Source: Planctomycetaceae bacterium (lineage in GTDB: Bacteria > Planctomycetota > Planctomycetia > Pirellulales > Lacipirellulaceae). Taken from it: a DNA stretch of 64,000 bases. The position numbers and the translations under genes were made by a program. The notes beneath the pieces were generated by a model that saw only the letters and a program-made list of their open reading frames with translations, did not search any database and was not told the origin of the DNA. This document shows positions 7,603 through 16,976 of this stretch, one piece after another; positions within the stretch are counted from its first letter, which is position 1, and each line of letters opens with the position of its first letter. Location of the stretch: NCBI GenBank assembly GCA_002702655.1, contig PABB01000068.1, positions 62,001 through 126,000 of the forward strand, in the 5' to 3' direction.

Positions 7603-9153
7603 ATGCAAACGACCTGGCAAGCGCTCATCTGGAAAGAGTGGCGCGAGCATCGCTGGAAGATCGCCCTGCTCGCGCTGGCTTCCGTCGGCACGTGGGCGGC
7701 ACTCAGCCTGATGGTTCACGATCCGCATGCGATGTTCACCGTGGCGGGCGGCGTGACGGCGACGTTCGGCTCCCTGGCGGCCGTGCTGCTCGGCATTGCC
7801 GCGGCAGCCCGCGAGCAGGCGACGGGGACTGTCGGATTCTTGCAGAAACTGCCTGCCTCGCCGCGCCGGGCGGCAGCGGTAAAAGTCGCGTTTGCCGTGC
7901 TCGGGATTGTTGTGCCGGTCGCGATCACGCTAGCGGCGGTGTGGTTGGCGAATGGGCTGCTGTTCGCCGGCCAGGCCCAACCGAACACGTACGATCAGAT
8001 TCACAACACGCCGCTGGGAATCCAGAATTGGTACGCCGCGGTGGCGGTGACGACGATTCCCGGCGCCCTGACCGTCCTGGCATGGATGCTGGCCTTTGGG
8101 GTGAACCGCAGCGACGAGATCCGTGCCGCCGCGACCGGGTTTTTGGCCATGGTGCTGGCGGCGGGGGCATTTGTGTTGGCGGCGGAATTGCTCGAAGGCA
8201 CGTCGATCCCCAGGGAGGCGTCGCTGGCGGCCGCCGCCTTGCCGTGGGGCCTGGTCCCGCTGTTGGACGTGTTCCGCGAGCTCCCGGGCATGCTCTGGGC
8301 GACTGGCGTTGTGGTAGCTCTGGTGCATGGCGGTTTCGTGTGGCGGTACGTTTCGCGATTTGGTCGAACCGTGCCAGTGCGGCTGCAAACGGTCGAGAGG
8401 AAGGCCGCTCGGACAGCGGTTCAGTCGGCAGCCGACTGGCTCGCGCCGCCGCGCCGCAGCCCGCTGGCCGCGATGGCTTGGAAGCAGTTCCGCGAGTCGA
8501 CGCCCCTGGCCGTTCTGGGCGGCGTGCTCGTCCTGGGGCTGTTTGTGATCGTGGTGATCGCGAATCGTTTCGAATCGAGTCTTCGCCTGCTGAGCGTCAG
8601 TGATCTGCTCGAATACGCCGGCTTCGTGTGGGCCATGATTGGCTTTGCCATCGCGCTGGTCGCGGGGCTGGGCGTCTTTTTGGAGGATTTGCGGCCCGAG
8701 CTGCAGGGATTCTGGCGGTCGCGGCCCATCCCCGTGGGATTGTGGTTCGCCGTGAAACTGATGACGGGTTTGCTGGCCACGATCGTTCCGCTGCTGGCCG
8801 GGCTCGCCGTGGCGGTGCTGGCCGCCGCCGCGCTGAGCGGGACGAACGTGGGCGCCGAGATCGGACGGAACGAACTGCTGTGGGCCGGCGGGATGATTCT
8901 GCTGCAAACGGGCGTCTACCTAGCCGCGTTCACGGCGATGACCTGGCTGCGGCAGCCGATCTACGCCGGCATTGCGGCCACGATCAGTCCGGTGTTGTTT
9001 ATGTGGGTGATCGAATTCTGCGGCAGAATGCTGGAGCCAACTACCGCAGTGGGTAGCATCGGCATGGTGACCGTCATCGGCTGCGTGGCGGGCGCCGGGT
9101 TGCTGACTGCCGCCTGGCAGGCCGTGAAGCACGATTGGGGCTGGAAGCACTGA
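7603..9153 (+). CDS. ABC-2 type permease, double-length
   Basis: A 516-residue integral membrane protein, about twice the length of a simple ABC-2 permease. Residues 1-265 and 285-516 look like two copies of the same unit: each starts with a cytoplasmic ALIWKEWREH / AMAWKQFRES motif followed by a hydrophobic helix and five or so further membrane segments. It is the membrane partner of the upstream ATPase, from which it is separated by a 137-bp gap holding a repeat element. Export of a lipid, peptide or drug is possible; the substrate is unknown. Confidence 0.8.
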   Translation: MQTTWQALIWKEWREHRWKIALLALASVGTWAALSLMVHDPHAMFTVAGGVTATFGSLAAVLLGIAAAAREQATGTVGFLQKLPASPRRAAAVKVAFAVLGIVVPVAITLAAVWLANGLLFAGQAQPNTYDQIHNTPLGIQNWYAAVAVTTIPGALTVLAWMLAFGVNRSDEIRAAATGFLAMVLAAGAFVLAAELLEGTSIPREASLAAAALPWGLVPLLDVFRELPGMLWATGVVVALVHGGFVWRYVSRFGRTVPVRLQTVERKAARTAVQSAADWLAPPRRSPLAAMAWKQFRESTPLAVLGGVLVLGLFVIVVIANRFESSLRLLSVSDLLEYAGFVWAMIGFAIALVAGLGVFLEDLRPELQGFWRSRPIPVGLWFAVKLMTGLLATIVPLLAGLAVAVLAAAALSGTNVGAEIGRNELLWAGGMILLQTGVYLAAFTAMTWLRQPIYAGIAATISPVLFMWVIEFCGRMLEPTTAVGSIGMVTVIGCVAGAGLLTAAWQAVKHDWGWKH

Positions 9154-9166
9154 GGCGCTGCGGCGG

Positions 9167-9247
9167 CTCCGGGGCCTGACGGCCCTCGGCTCACAGCCTG
9201 CGATGCGAGCTTGGACTCTTCGAGCCGGAGGCCGTCAGGCCCCGGAG
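9167..9247. repeat. inverted repeat with 18-bp arms
   Basis: CTCCGGGGCC, TGACGGCC at 9167-9184 is exactly complementary to 9230-9247. The centre is 45 nt. Same design (short arms, gap-located, no ORF) as the other palindromic elements of the window. Confidence 0.75.
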
Positions 9248-9257
9248 ATCCCGCCAA

Positions 9258-9303
9258 CAAAAAGAGGGCCCTTGCTCGCCGAAGCAAGGACCCTCTATCT
9301 TTG
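9258..9303. terminator. bidirectional terminator-like hairpin
   Basis: AGAGGG/CCCTCT and CTTGCT/AGCAAG form a 12-bp stem with a 2x2 internal loop. A-rich sequence precedes it (AACAAAAAG) and ATCTTTG follows, so it could terminate on either strand; the minus-strand reading has the better T-run. It probably separates the ABC operon from carA. Confidence 0.6.
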
Positions 9304-9528
9304 AGGCTGCTTGCACCGTATGCGAGGGGCACGGAATCAGAGGATTCCCGCTCTCGCCGCCGGGCAAGGACCCACAGCCTGCCTCCGAAGTATCGGCGCA
9401 CGTTGCGCGGAATCTTCATCGAGTGTTGTCAGAGGCACGGGGTCTGCGACTTGCGGCAAGAGGTAACGAGCCGCGGGCGCAGTTGCTCCGCCTTGCCGCG
9501 GGCGAGGACGCGCGGTTCGCGTTGCACA

Positions 9529-9577
9529 TTCCGACGTCCCCCTTCCACCTTCCCCATTCCGCCTGCCCCCTGCGTAC
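9529..9577 (+). repeat. heptanucleotide array abutting the carA start codon
   Basis: Seven units in exact 7-nt phase: TTCCGAC, GTCCCCC, TTCCACC, TTCCCCA, TTCCGCC, TGCCCCC, TGCGTAC. The last base is directly followed by the ATG of carA, so the array occupies the place of the ribosome binding site. Confidence 0.7.
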
Positions 9578-10738
9578 ATGTCCTACCAAACTGCCAAGCT
9601 TGCCTTGGAAGACGGCACCGTGTTCACCGGCACCTCGATCGGCGCCCCCGGCGAAGTCGACGGCGAAGTCTGCTTCAACACCTCGATGACCGGGTATCAG
9701 GAAATCCTGACCGACCCCAGCTATCGCGGGCAGATCGTCACGATGACCTACCCGCAGATCGGCAACTACGGCGTGAACGAGGAAGACCTGGAAAGCGCCA
9801 AGCCGCATCTGGCCGGGTTCGTGGTGCGCGAGCACAGCCGCGTCGCGAGCAACTTCCGCTCAGAGAAGTCGCTTAGCGAATATCTGCAGGAGTGGGGCGT
9901 CGTGGCGATCGAGTCGATCGACACCCGCGCTCTTGTGCGGCGATTGCGGTCGCGGGGCGCCATGCGGGGCGTGCTGTCGACCATCGACCTGGACGACGCG
10001 AGTCTGGTCGCCAAGGCGCAAGGCAGCCCGGGGCTCGTCGGGCGCAATCTGGTGCAGGAAGTGATGCCCGAGTTGGCCTGCGACTGGCAGGAGCCGGTCA
10101 GCGAGTGGACGTTCCTGAATTCCGAAGCGGCCGAGCGCGCCGCGGCGGCCGCCGCCACGGCCACGGCCGAAGCCGACGGCCCGCACATCGTGGCTCTCGA
10201 CTACGGCATGAAGTGGAACATCCCCCGGCATCTGTACGACGCCGGGTGCCAGGTGACCGTGCTGCCCGGCGCCAGCACGGCCGAAGAGGTGCTAGCCCAC
10301 AACCCCGACGGCATCTTCCTGTCCAACGGACCGGGCGATCCCGAGCCGCTCTCTCAGGCGATCGAAACCATCCAGGGGCTGCTGGGCAAGGCGCCCATCT
10401 TTGGCATCTGCCTGGGACACCAACTGCTCTCGCTGGCCAGTGGGGCCAAGACGTTCAAGCTGAAGTTCGGCCACCGTGGCGCCAATCATCCCGTGCAGCG
10501 GCTGCGGGACAAGGTGGTCGAGATCACCTCGCAGAATCACGGCTTTGCAGTCGACGAGCAGTCGCTCCCCGATTGCCTGGAAGTAACGCACCGCAGTCTG
10601 AACGACGACACGATCGAGGGCGTCCGCCGCACGGATGTGGAAGCGTTCAGCGTGCAGTATCACCCCGAAGCGTCGGCCGGCCCCCACGATAGCCACTACC
10701 TGTTCGAAGATTTCCTGCAGGCCGTGCGGAAGTCGTAG
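9578..10738 (+). CDS. carA: carbamoyl-phosphate synthase small subunit
   Basis: A 386-residue glutaminase subunit of carbamoyl-phosphate synthase, feeding arginine and pyrimidine synthesis. The N-terminal CarA domain shows GEVCFNTSMTGYQEILTDPSY and the C-terminal class I amidotransferase domain shows LSNGPGDPE, the nucleophile Cys in GICLGHQL, and the His/Glu pair in QYHPEASAGPHDS. An Ala-rich linker (about residues 185-200) joins the domains. The large subunit carB is not in the window. The gene is convergent with, and only 14 bp from, the sulfatase gene on the other strand. Confidence 0.95.
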   Translation: MSYQTAKLALEDGTVFTGTSIGAPGEVDGEVCFNTSMTGYQEILTDPSYRGQIVTMTYPQIGNYGVNEEDLESAKPHLAGFVVREHSRVASNFRSEKSLSEYLQEWGVVAIESIDTRALVRRLRSRGAMRGVLSTIDLDDASLVAKAQGSPGLVGRNLVQEVMPELACDWQEPVSEWTFLNSEAAERAAAAAATATAEADGPHIVALDYGMKWNIPRHLYDAGCQVTVLPGASTAEEVLAHNPDGIFLSNGPGDPEPLSQAIETIQGLLGKAPIFGICLGHQLLSLASGAKTFKLKFGHRGANHPVQRLRDKVVEITSQNHGFAVDEQSLPDCLEVTHRSLNDDTIEGVRRTDVEAFSVQYHPEASAGPHDSHYLFEDFLQAVRKS

Positions 10739-10752
10739 CGCGGCAGCGGCGA

Positions 10753-13509
10753 TCAACGAGTTGCCGCACGGCGGCGCCGCCAATTCGGCCATGTCCGCAC
10801 CGCGGCTCCGGCGGCTAGCAGACACAGCAGCGCGGCGGCCGCGTCGGGTTCGGGCACGGCGGCATTCCCCCCGCCGCCGACGGCCGCTTGCCAAGCCAAG
10901 AAGTCGGCCCCGTCGACGCGAAAGTCGCCGTTGGCGTCGCCCCGGCTGGTTCGCTGGCCGAGCCATTGTCGCCAGATCGCCAGGTCGGCATCGTCGACGG
11001 ATAGGTCCTGATTGAAGTCGGCCGCTTCGGTCAGGACGCTCGCGGCCGATTCGACCGCCACCACGCCCTCGGTCAGCAACGCGCTGGCGTTCCACGACAG
11101 GCCGCTGGGCAAGCTGGGCAAATTCACCGCGTCGAACGCGCCGGCAACCTGCTGTGCGTCGAGCAGCCAAAAGGCGTCGCCCGCGACAGGCTCAAAGCCC
11201 CCGGCGAGCGTGACCGTCAGCGTGCCGCCCCAGTCGCCCAGTCCGGCAACGGCCAAATGGCCATAGTTCTCCCACGCGATTCCGCCGATTTCGAACTCGG
11301 CGGCGCCCGCCATATCCGCAATCTCTCCGACCACGATTTCGCCGCCGGCGAGAGACAACTGCGCGCCGCTAGCCAGTTGAGCCGAGTCGAAGACCGCCAA
11401 GCCGCCCGCTTGCCGAAACTCGGCGCCCGCGCTGACAACCAAGTGGCGTGCATGGCCGATGGCAGCGCCGTCGCCAGCCAATTCGAGCGTGCCCCCCGCC
11501 ACGGTCACGTCGCCGGCAAACGAATTGTCCCCGGTGAGCGTCACGCGACTGGTTCCCTCTTTGAAAATCGAACGCGGCTCGTAAAAGTCGCGAATCTGAC
11601 CGCTGATCTCAAATCGCACCGTCCCGTCGCCCGCCAGGTGCAGATCGTGATACAGCTCGATGTCATGCTGCACGTCGTAGGCAAAATCAGCCGACGCGCT
11701 GTCGTCGGTGGCGTCCAGCCCGATCTTCGCCACAGGACCGTCGGGGCTGTTGGCAAACAGCAGCGCGTTGCCCTGGAGCGTGGCGGATCGGTTCACGTCG
11801 CCCGCAAAGCTGCCGGCCAGCCGCAGTTCGTTCAGCATGAACTCGTCCAGCCCGGGCAGGTCCGGATGCCCCGCGGCGACCGTCTCAGGCGAGTGACTGG
11901 CGGCTCGGGTCGTGCGGCCGACGGCAACGTAGTCCTTCGTTTCATTGGGACGGAATACCGCCACGAACCGCGACGTGGAATCATTGCGACCAACGCCGGT
12001 CGGGTCGCCGGCCTCGTTGATCCAGCCGTCGGGGTTGCTCCAGCCGATGTTCGTGTACGGCTGATCGTCGCGAAAGATGAACGTGTTGCCAGGGTGGTAA
12101 TATCTCGGTCTCGTGTTGGTGCCCTTCTCCGTCTGGACCTCGAATGCCACAAACGCCCGCACCAACTCGGCGACTTTCTCCGGGTATTGCGCGGACAGAT
12201 CCACGTCCTCGCCGCTGCCGTCGGGATTGAGTCGGTGAAGCTGCCACGGCGACTGGGCCCGGGCCTTCACCAGCTTCCATTCCTCGTCCTGCGCCGCCGA
12301 AAAGACCTCGCGGTTGTGCTGAAACAGATACTGGTGAGGAACGCCGTTGTCGGCGCCCGTCAGGTACGGCATCAGGTCCACGCCATCCAGCGGCGCGATC
12401 GGTTCGCCCTGGGCGGCCGCGACGAACGTGGCGAAGAAATCCATCGTGCTGATTTGCTTATCGTAAATCCCCGGGGCGAGACCCGGCGCGCGGATCAGCG
12501 TGGGAACGCGAATGCCCCCTTCGTTGGCGCCGCCCTTGAGCCCAGCCAGAGGGCCGTTGTCGTAATACTCGTTGGCCCCGCCGTTGTCGTTGGAGAACAC
12601 GACAATCGTATTGTTGGCAATCGAGTCCGACGTATCGCCGTCGCCGTTGGGGTCGTCCAACCGCGACAGGACGGTCCCGACAGCACGGTCCAATGCGTAG
12701 GTCATCGCGGCGATGATCTTGCGATTGCCCGTCAGCGAACTGTTGTCAAAAGGGCGAAAGTCGGAGCCCTTGGCCTGATACGGGGTATGAGGAGCGGTCG
12801 GCGCGAAATACAGCATGAACGGCTGCTCGTCGCCGGCGTGCTCGGCAATGTACTGAGACGCCTCGTCGGAGAACGCGTCGGTCAATTCACGACCGAACTG
12901 GGGATCGTTGGGGATCCCGTTGAACGACGGTTCCGAGCCCCAGTCGACGAGCGTTTCGTTGCGGCGAATCGTATTGCTGCCGGCACTGTAGAAGTAGTAA
13001 TTGCCGCCGCTCAGAGTGCCAAAGAAATAGTCGACGCCCTGATTGTGCGGCTGCCACTGCGGTTGCTGGCCGATGTGCCATTTGCCAATCGCCGCAGTGT
13101 TGTAGTCGAGCGCCTTCATCTGCTCGAACAGCAGCGTCTCGCTCTCAGCGACGCCCTCGTAGGGCACGTCGCGGCCGATTGCGTTGAAGTGAAATCCAAA
13201 CCGCTGTTGGTAGCGGCCCGTGAGCAGCCCGGCCCGGCTGACCGCGCACGTGGACGAGGTCACGTAGGTTTGCGGCGCAAAAACGCTCTGGGCCGCCAGT
13301 TGATCCAAGTTGGGCGTGACGAACTCCGTCGTCCGGCCGAGGTAGTCGCTGGTGAAGCCAAAATCGGCGTAACCCGCATCATCGGCAAAGATCATCATGA
13401 TGTTCGGCCGATCCGCGGCCAAAAGGCGTCCGGTCGGTGCAACGGACAGCAGCAACGCCGCGAATGCGAATCGGCGCAGGGCCGTGTGACAAGATGTTGG
13501 GCGCATCAA
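10753..13509 (-). CDS. secreted sulfatase with dockerin-like and PEP-CTERM tail
   Basis: A 918-residue protein. A Sec signal peptide (about 1-31) precedes RPNIMMIFADDAGYADFGF with the metal-binding Asp43-Asp44. The formylglycine site reads C88-A-V-S-R, with Val where the C-x-P-x-R consensus has Pro. GKWHIG, the HxP segment TAPHTPYQ and the SNDNGG metal site complete the alkaline-phosphatase-like fold (to about residue 480). A beta-rich part follows with an autotransporter-type beta-strand repeat (TLTGDNSFAGDVTVAGG), two dockerin-like calcium repeats (DFNQDLSVDDADL and DANGDFRVDGADF) and a PEP-CTERM ending VPEP, hydrophobic helix, RRRR. It is a paralogue of the next gene upstream. Confidence 0.92.
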   Translation of the reverse strand: MMRPTSCHTALRRFAFAALLLSVAPTGRLLAADRPNIMMIFADDAGYADFGFTSDYLGRTTEFVTPNLDQLAAQSVFAPQTYVTSSTCAVSRAGLLTGRYQQRFGFHFNAIGRDVPYEGVAESETLLFEQMKALDYNTAAIGKWHIGQQPQWQPHNQGVDYFFGTLSGGNYYFYSAGSNTIRRNETLVDWGSEPSFNGIPNDPQFGRELTDAFSDEASQYIAEHAGDEQPFMLYFAPTAPHTPYQAKGSDFRPFDNSSLTGNRKIIAAMTYALDRAVGTVLSRLDDPNGDGDTSDSIANNTIVVFSNDNGGANEYYDNGPLAGLKGGANEGGIRVPTLIRAPGLAPGIYDKQISTMDFFATFVAAAQGEPIAPLDGVDLMPYLTGADNGVPHQYLFQHNREVFSAAQDEEWKLVKARAQSPWQLHRLNPDGSGEDVDLSAQYPEKVAELVRAFVAFEVQTEKGTNTRPRYYHPGNTFIFRDDQPYTNIGWSNPDGWINEAGDPTGVGRNDSTSRFVAVFRPNETKDYVAVGRTTRAASHSPETVAAGHPDLPGLDEFMLNELRLAGSFAGDVNRSATLQGNALLFANSPDGPVAKIGLDATDDSASADFAYDVQHDIELYHDLHLAGDGTVRFEISGQIRDFYEPRSIFKEGTSRVTLTGDNSFAGDVTVAGGTLELAGDGAAIGHARHLVVSAGAEFRQAGGLAVFDSAQLASGAQLSLAGGEIVVGEIADMAGAAEFEIGGIAWENYGHLAVAGLGDWGGTLTVTLAGGFEPVAGDAFWLLDAQQVAGAFDAVNLPSLPSGLSWNASALLTEGVVAVESAASVLTEAADFNQDLSVDDADLAIWRQWLGQRTSRGDANGDFRVDGADFLAWQAAVGGGGNAAVPEPDAAAALLCLLAAGAAVRTWPNWRRRRAATR

Positions 13510-13667
13510 CCGCCGCCTGCGTGGTGCATTGCTGAGAACTCGCTCGCTTATCTGAAATGCTAATCAGACGGCGCCGGAAAACAAGGCAAACGCACCGCTG
13601 CGGCCGACTGACGGCCGTGGCGCAGCCCCTGAAAATCCGCCCCGGAAATGCCTGACGGCCAACGCAC

Positions 13668-16544
13668 TCAGGCGCGTGCGAGGTCGTCGTCCAGCAGCGC
13701 CGCCGCTGTCGAATGGCGGGACGACTTCGGCCGCCGTCGGCCCAGCATGCGCATGCCTCCGCCGGCGGCAGTCAGGCCGATCACCTCGCTCACGGCGCCA
13801 GGCTCGGGGACGGCCGATGCACTGGCGCCGGTTGGCGCCTGCCAAGCAAGAAAATCCCGGCCGGTTACCAGGAAGTCGCCGTCGGCGTCGCCGCGGCTCG
13901 TGCGTTTGCCATACCAAGTCTGCCAAATCTCCAAATCGGCGGCGTCCACCTCGCCCTCGCCGTCGAAATTCGCAGACAGCAGCAAGGTCCCGCCCGCCGG
14001 TTGGACTCTGACGACGCCGCGGGAAAGCAACTGCGACGTGTTCCAGGTCAATCCCGTTGCCAGATCGGGAAGCTTGAGTGCAGCGAACGAACCGTCAATC
14101 GCTGTGGCATCGAACAGCCAGAACGCATCGCCGACGAACGGTTGGAATCCGTCGAGGAGAGAGACGCGTAGGCTTCCGGCAACGGACAAGGTCCCGGCAA
14201 CGGATAAGTGATCGTAATCGCCGCCGAGTTCCGCGCCGCCAATCTCCATGTCGAGTGAGCCGCCCGTCTGCGTGAAGTCGCCGGCCACGGTCGTCACGCC
14301 TGTCGTGCGGCCCATCGCGAAACGTGCGCCCGCGTTGACGAAGTCGCCGAAAATCGCCGCGGCCTCGAATTTGCCGCCGAGCAATTGGAACTGTCCTCCC
14401 GGTTCGATCGTCACGCTGTCGTACGCGGCCTCGCCGTCCGTCTGGCGGTACTCGGCGCCAGCGGCGACGGACAATCCGCGTGCCTTGCGCACTCGGGCCT
14501 CGGCCCCAGCGACCGTGACCGAGCCCGCCAGAATCTGCAAGTCTCCGCCAAACGTGTTGTCGCCGGTCAGCGTGACTCGACTGGAACCTTCCTTGATGAT
14601 TGACCGCGGCGCATAGAAGTCGCGAATTTGTCCGTTGATCTCGAAGTTCACGTCACCGTCGCCCACGATGTGAACGTCGTTGTATAACTCCAGATCGCTC
14701 TTGACGAAGTAAGTCATCGCGCCGGTGGGACTGTCGTCGGTTGCGTGCAGTCCGATCTGCGCAACGCGGCCTTCAGGGCTGTCGACGAGCAAGAGCGGAT
14801 TGCTTTGAATCGTCGCGGTTCGATCGACAGTCGAAGTGAAACTGCCCGCCAATCGCAGTTCGTTCATCATAAACTCGTTGAGACCCGGCAAGTCCGGACG
14901 CCCTGCCGCGACCACTTGCGGTGCGTGCGAGGCGGCGCGCGTCGTGTTCCCGTAAGCTGTGTAATTCTTCGAGTTATTCGGCTTGAACACGCCGACGAAT
15001 CGCGACGTGGAGTCATTGCGCCCGATGCCCGTGGGCTGCCCTGCTTCGTTGATCCATCCGCCCGCGTTGGACCAACCGATCACGGCATAGGGCTGCTCAT
15101 CGCGGAAGACAAACGTGTTGCCCGGGTGATACTTGGTGGGCCGGGTGTTCACGCCTTTTTCGGTCTGCACTTCAAAATCAACAAAGGCACGTACCAGTTC
15201 GGCGACTTTCTCGGGGTACTGAGCCGCCAGGTCGACGTCCTCTCCGCTTCCGTCCGCGTTGAGCCGATGCAACTTCCACTGGGCGAATGCCTGCGACTTG
15301 ACGAGCTTCCACTGCCCGTCTTGCACCGAGGAGAAGTTTTCCAGGTTGTGCTGAAACAGGTACTCATGCGGCACGCCGCTGGCCGTCCCGTTCAAATAGG
15401 GGAGCAGGTCCACGCCGTCGAGATTGGACGCCGGCACGCCTCCCGCCGCGGCGACGAACGTCGCGAAGAAATCGAGCGTGCTGATCTGTTGGTCGTAGGT
15501 TCCGGAGGCCAGACCGGGGGCGCGAATCAGCGTCGGCACGCGGACGCCCCCCTCGCCGGCGCTGCCTTTGAGCCCGGCGAGCGGTCCGTTGCTGTAGTCG
15601 ATACTTGCGCCGCCATTGTCATTCGTGAAGATCACGATCGTGTTGTCGGCGATCGAATCGGACAGGTCACCGTCGCCGTTGGGATCGTCGAGCCTCGCCA
15701 GCACGTTGCCCACGGCTCGGTCCAAGGCATAGGTCATCGCGGCGATGGTCTTACGAGTTCCGCTGAGCGACGTGTTGTTGAACTGCGCCAAGTCGGCAGC
15801 CTTCGCCTCGAAGGGATTGTGCGGCGAATTGGGAGCCAGGTAGAGGAAGAACGGTTCGGCCTCGCCGGCGTGTGCGGCGATGTACTGCGAAGCTTCGTCG
15901 CCGAATGCGTCGGTCAGTTCGCGTCCGCGAGTCGGATCCGGCGCAATCTTGTTGAACGATGGCTCGGCGGCCCAGTTGACGAGATCCTCGTTGCGACGGA
16001 TGGCGTTGGCCGTGGGCGTGTAGAAGTAGTTGTGCCCCCCGCCGAGCATGCCGAAAAAGTGGTCCACGCCTTGGTTCTGAGGCGTCCATTGCGGCTGCTC
16101 GCCGATATGCCACTTGCCGATCGCGGCGGTGCTGTAGCCCTGGGACTTCAACTGCTCGAACAGCAGCGTCTCGCCCTCGGGAACACCTTCGTAGGGCAGG
16201 TCGTCGGCCTGGGCGTTGTAGTGGAACCCAAACCGCTGCTGATACCGTCCGGTTAGCATTCCAGCGCGGCTGACGGCGCAGATCGAGCAGGTGACGTACG
16301 CCTGCGTGGCGAACACGCTTTGCGAAGCAAGTCGATCTAGGTTAGGGGTTTTGAACTCGGTCGTCTTACCCAGGTGAGCACTGGAAAACCCGAAGTCGGC
16401 ATAGCCGGCGTCGTCTGAGAAGATCAGCACGATGTTGGGGCGCTCGGCCGCGCGAAGCGGGCAGGAATGCCAGGGGGCAAGCCAGACAGCAACGCTGGCA
16501 ACGAACCCGCAGAATGCGGGCACGCAACGCAAGAGAGGGCCCAT
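13668..16544 (-). CDS. secreted sulfatase with dockerin-like and PEP-CTERM tail, paralogue
   Basis: A 958-residue protein collinear with the neighbouring sulfatase over its whole length. The signal peptide is followed by RPNIVLIFSDDAGYADFG, C89-A-V-S-R, GKWHIGEQPQW, NSPHNPFE and TNDNGG. The beta-strand repeat, dockerin-like repeats (NFDGEGEVDAADL, DADGDFLVTGRDF) and PEP-CTERM (VPEPGAV, helix, RRRR) recur, but the C-terminus continues 20 residues beyond the arginines (HSTAAALLDDDLARA). The ATG at 16544 is chosen because it gives a clean signal peptide; an upstream start at 16622 would add 26 residues. The pair is a recent tandem duplication; substrates are presumably sulfated polysaccharides. 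Confidence 0.9.
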   Translation of the reverse strand: MGPLLRCVPAFCGFVASVAVWLAPWHSCPLRAAERPNIVLIFSDDAGYADFGFSSAHLGKTTEFKTPNLDRLASQSVFATQAYVTCSICAVSRAGMLTGRYQQRFGFHYNAQADDLPYEGVPEGETLLFEQLKSQGYSTAAIGKWHIGEQPQWTPQNQGVDHFFGMLGGGHNYFYTPTANAIRRNEDLVNWAAEPSFNKIAPDPTRGRELTDAFGDEASQYIAAHAGEAEPFFLYLAPNSPHNPFEAKAADLAQFNNTSLSGTRKTIAAMTYALDRAVGNVLARLDDPNGDGDLSDSIADNTIVIFTNDNGGASIDYSNGPLAGLKGSAGEGGVRVPTLIRAPGLASGTYDQQISTLDFFATFVAAAGGVPASNLDGVDLLPYLNGTASGVPHEYLFQHNLENFSSVQDGQWKLVKSQAFAQWKLHRLNADGSGEDVDLAAQYPEKVAELVRAFVDFEVQTEKGVNTRPTKYHPGNTFVFRDEQPYAVIGWSNAGGWINEAGQPTGIGRNDSTSRFVGVFKPNNSKNYTAYGNTTRAASHAPQVVAAGRPDLPGLNEFMMNELRLAGSFTSTVDRTATIQSNPLLLVDSPEGRVAQIGLHATDDSPTGAMTYFVKSDLELYNDVHIVGDGDVNFEINGQIRDFYAPRSIIKEGSSRVTLTGDNTFGGDLQILAGSVTVAGAEARVRKARGLSVAAGAEYRQTDGEAAYDSVTIEPGGQFQLLGGKFEAAAIFGDFVNAGARFAMGRTTGVTTVAGDFTQTGGSLDMEIGGAELGGDYDHLSVAGTLSVAGSLRVSLLDGFQPFVGDAFWLFDATAIDGSFAALKLPDLATGLTWNTSQLLSRGVVRVQPAGGTLLLSANFDGEGEVDAADLEIWQTWYGKRTSRGDADGDFLVTGRDFLAWQAPTGASASAVPEPGAVSEVIGLTAAGGGMRMLGRRRPKSSRHSTAAALLDDDLARA

Positions 16545-16973
16545 CGACGGACGCCTGGGGAGAAGATGTGCGAAAGGAAACGCAACTGCGCAGAATAGTA
16601 ATCGGGCGTCCAAGGAAAGCAAGAGGACATGACGAGTTTTTCACGTTGGCCGGGATGGCAGACCTGGCATAACCGTTTCGCACCAAGTCCCGCCCCTCCC
16701 TTACCGGCCCCGGGGCGGCCTGCCGAGTGCGCCGGCGGTGGGGATGAAAAGGCGTTGGACAGTGCCTGTCGTGCAAAGGTGGCGGCCCGGCAAGAGTCCG
16801 GCAACCGCGGGAGATCGGCCTGCCGAAAACTTGTGAGTCCCCCAGCCCTGACTATAATTGGAAGCTGCGAGGTCTAAGTCGCCGGAGGTTGGTTCGACCG
16901 CTCCGCCACGCGACTTTACTCCGCTCGCCTGCTCTCTGCCGCGCCGCAACACTGCCTCGCCGCTCGCCCGCCA
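16545..16973. other. divergent intergenic region between sulfatase genes
   Basis: No gene is supported in these 429 bp, which separate the minus-strand sulfatase pair from the plus-strand sulfatase. A promoter for the plus-strand gene is seen at 16831-16858; I could not place a convincing one for the minus strand. Confidence 0.5.
16831..16858 (+). promoter_or_regulatory. putative sigma-70-type promoter for the plus-strand sulfatase
   Basis: TTGTGA (16831-16836) and a consensus TATAAT (16853-16858) with a 16-nt spacer, about 118 bp before the start codon. Confidence 0.55.
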
Positions 16974-16976
16974 TTG

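Larger units (their letters stand above)
9154..9577. other. intergenic region between the permease gene and carA
   Basis: No gene is supported here. It contains an 18-bp perfect inverted repeat with a 45-nt centre (9167-9184 with 9230-9247), a terminator-like hairpin at 9258-9303 and the heptanucleotide array that abuts carA. The stretch 9310-9528 shows nothing I can name. Confidence 0.6.

Noticed and set aside
11257..13563. A long plus-strand frame opposite the first sulfatase
   Set aside because: Shadow of the sulfatase gene; no start context and no recognisable domain.
16860..16920. A possible tRNA-like stretch around GGTTCGACC
   Set aside because: No acceptor stem, anticodon arm or CCA end can be matched around it.
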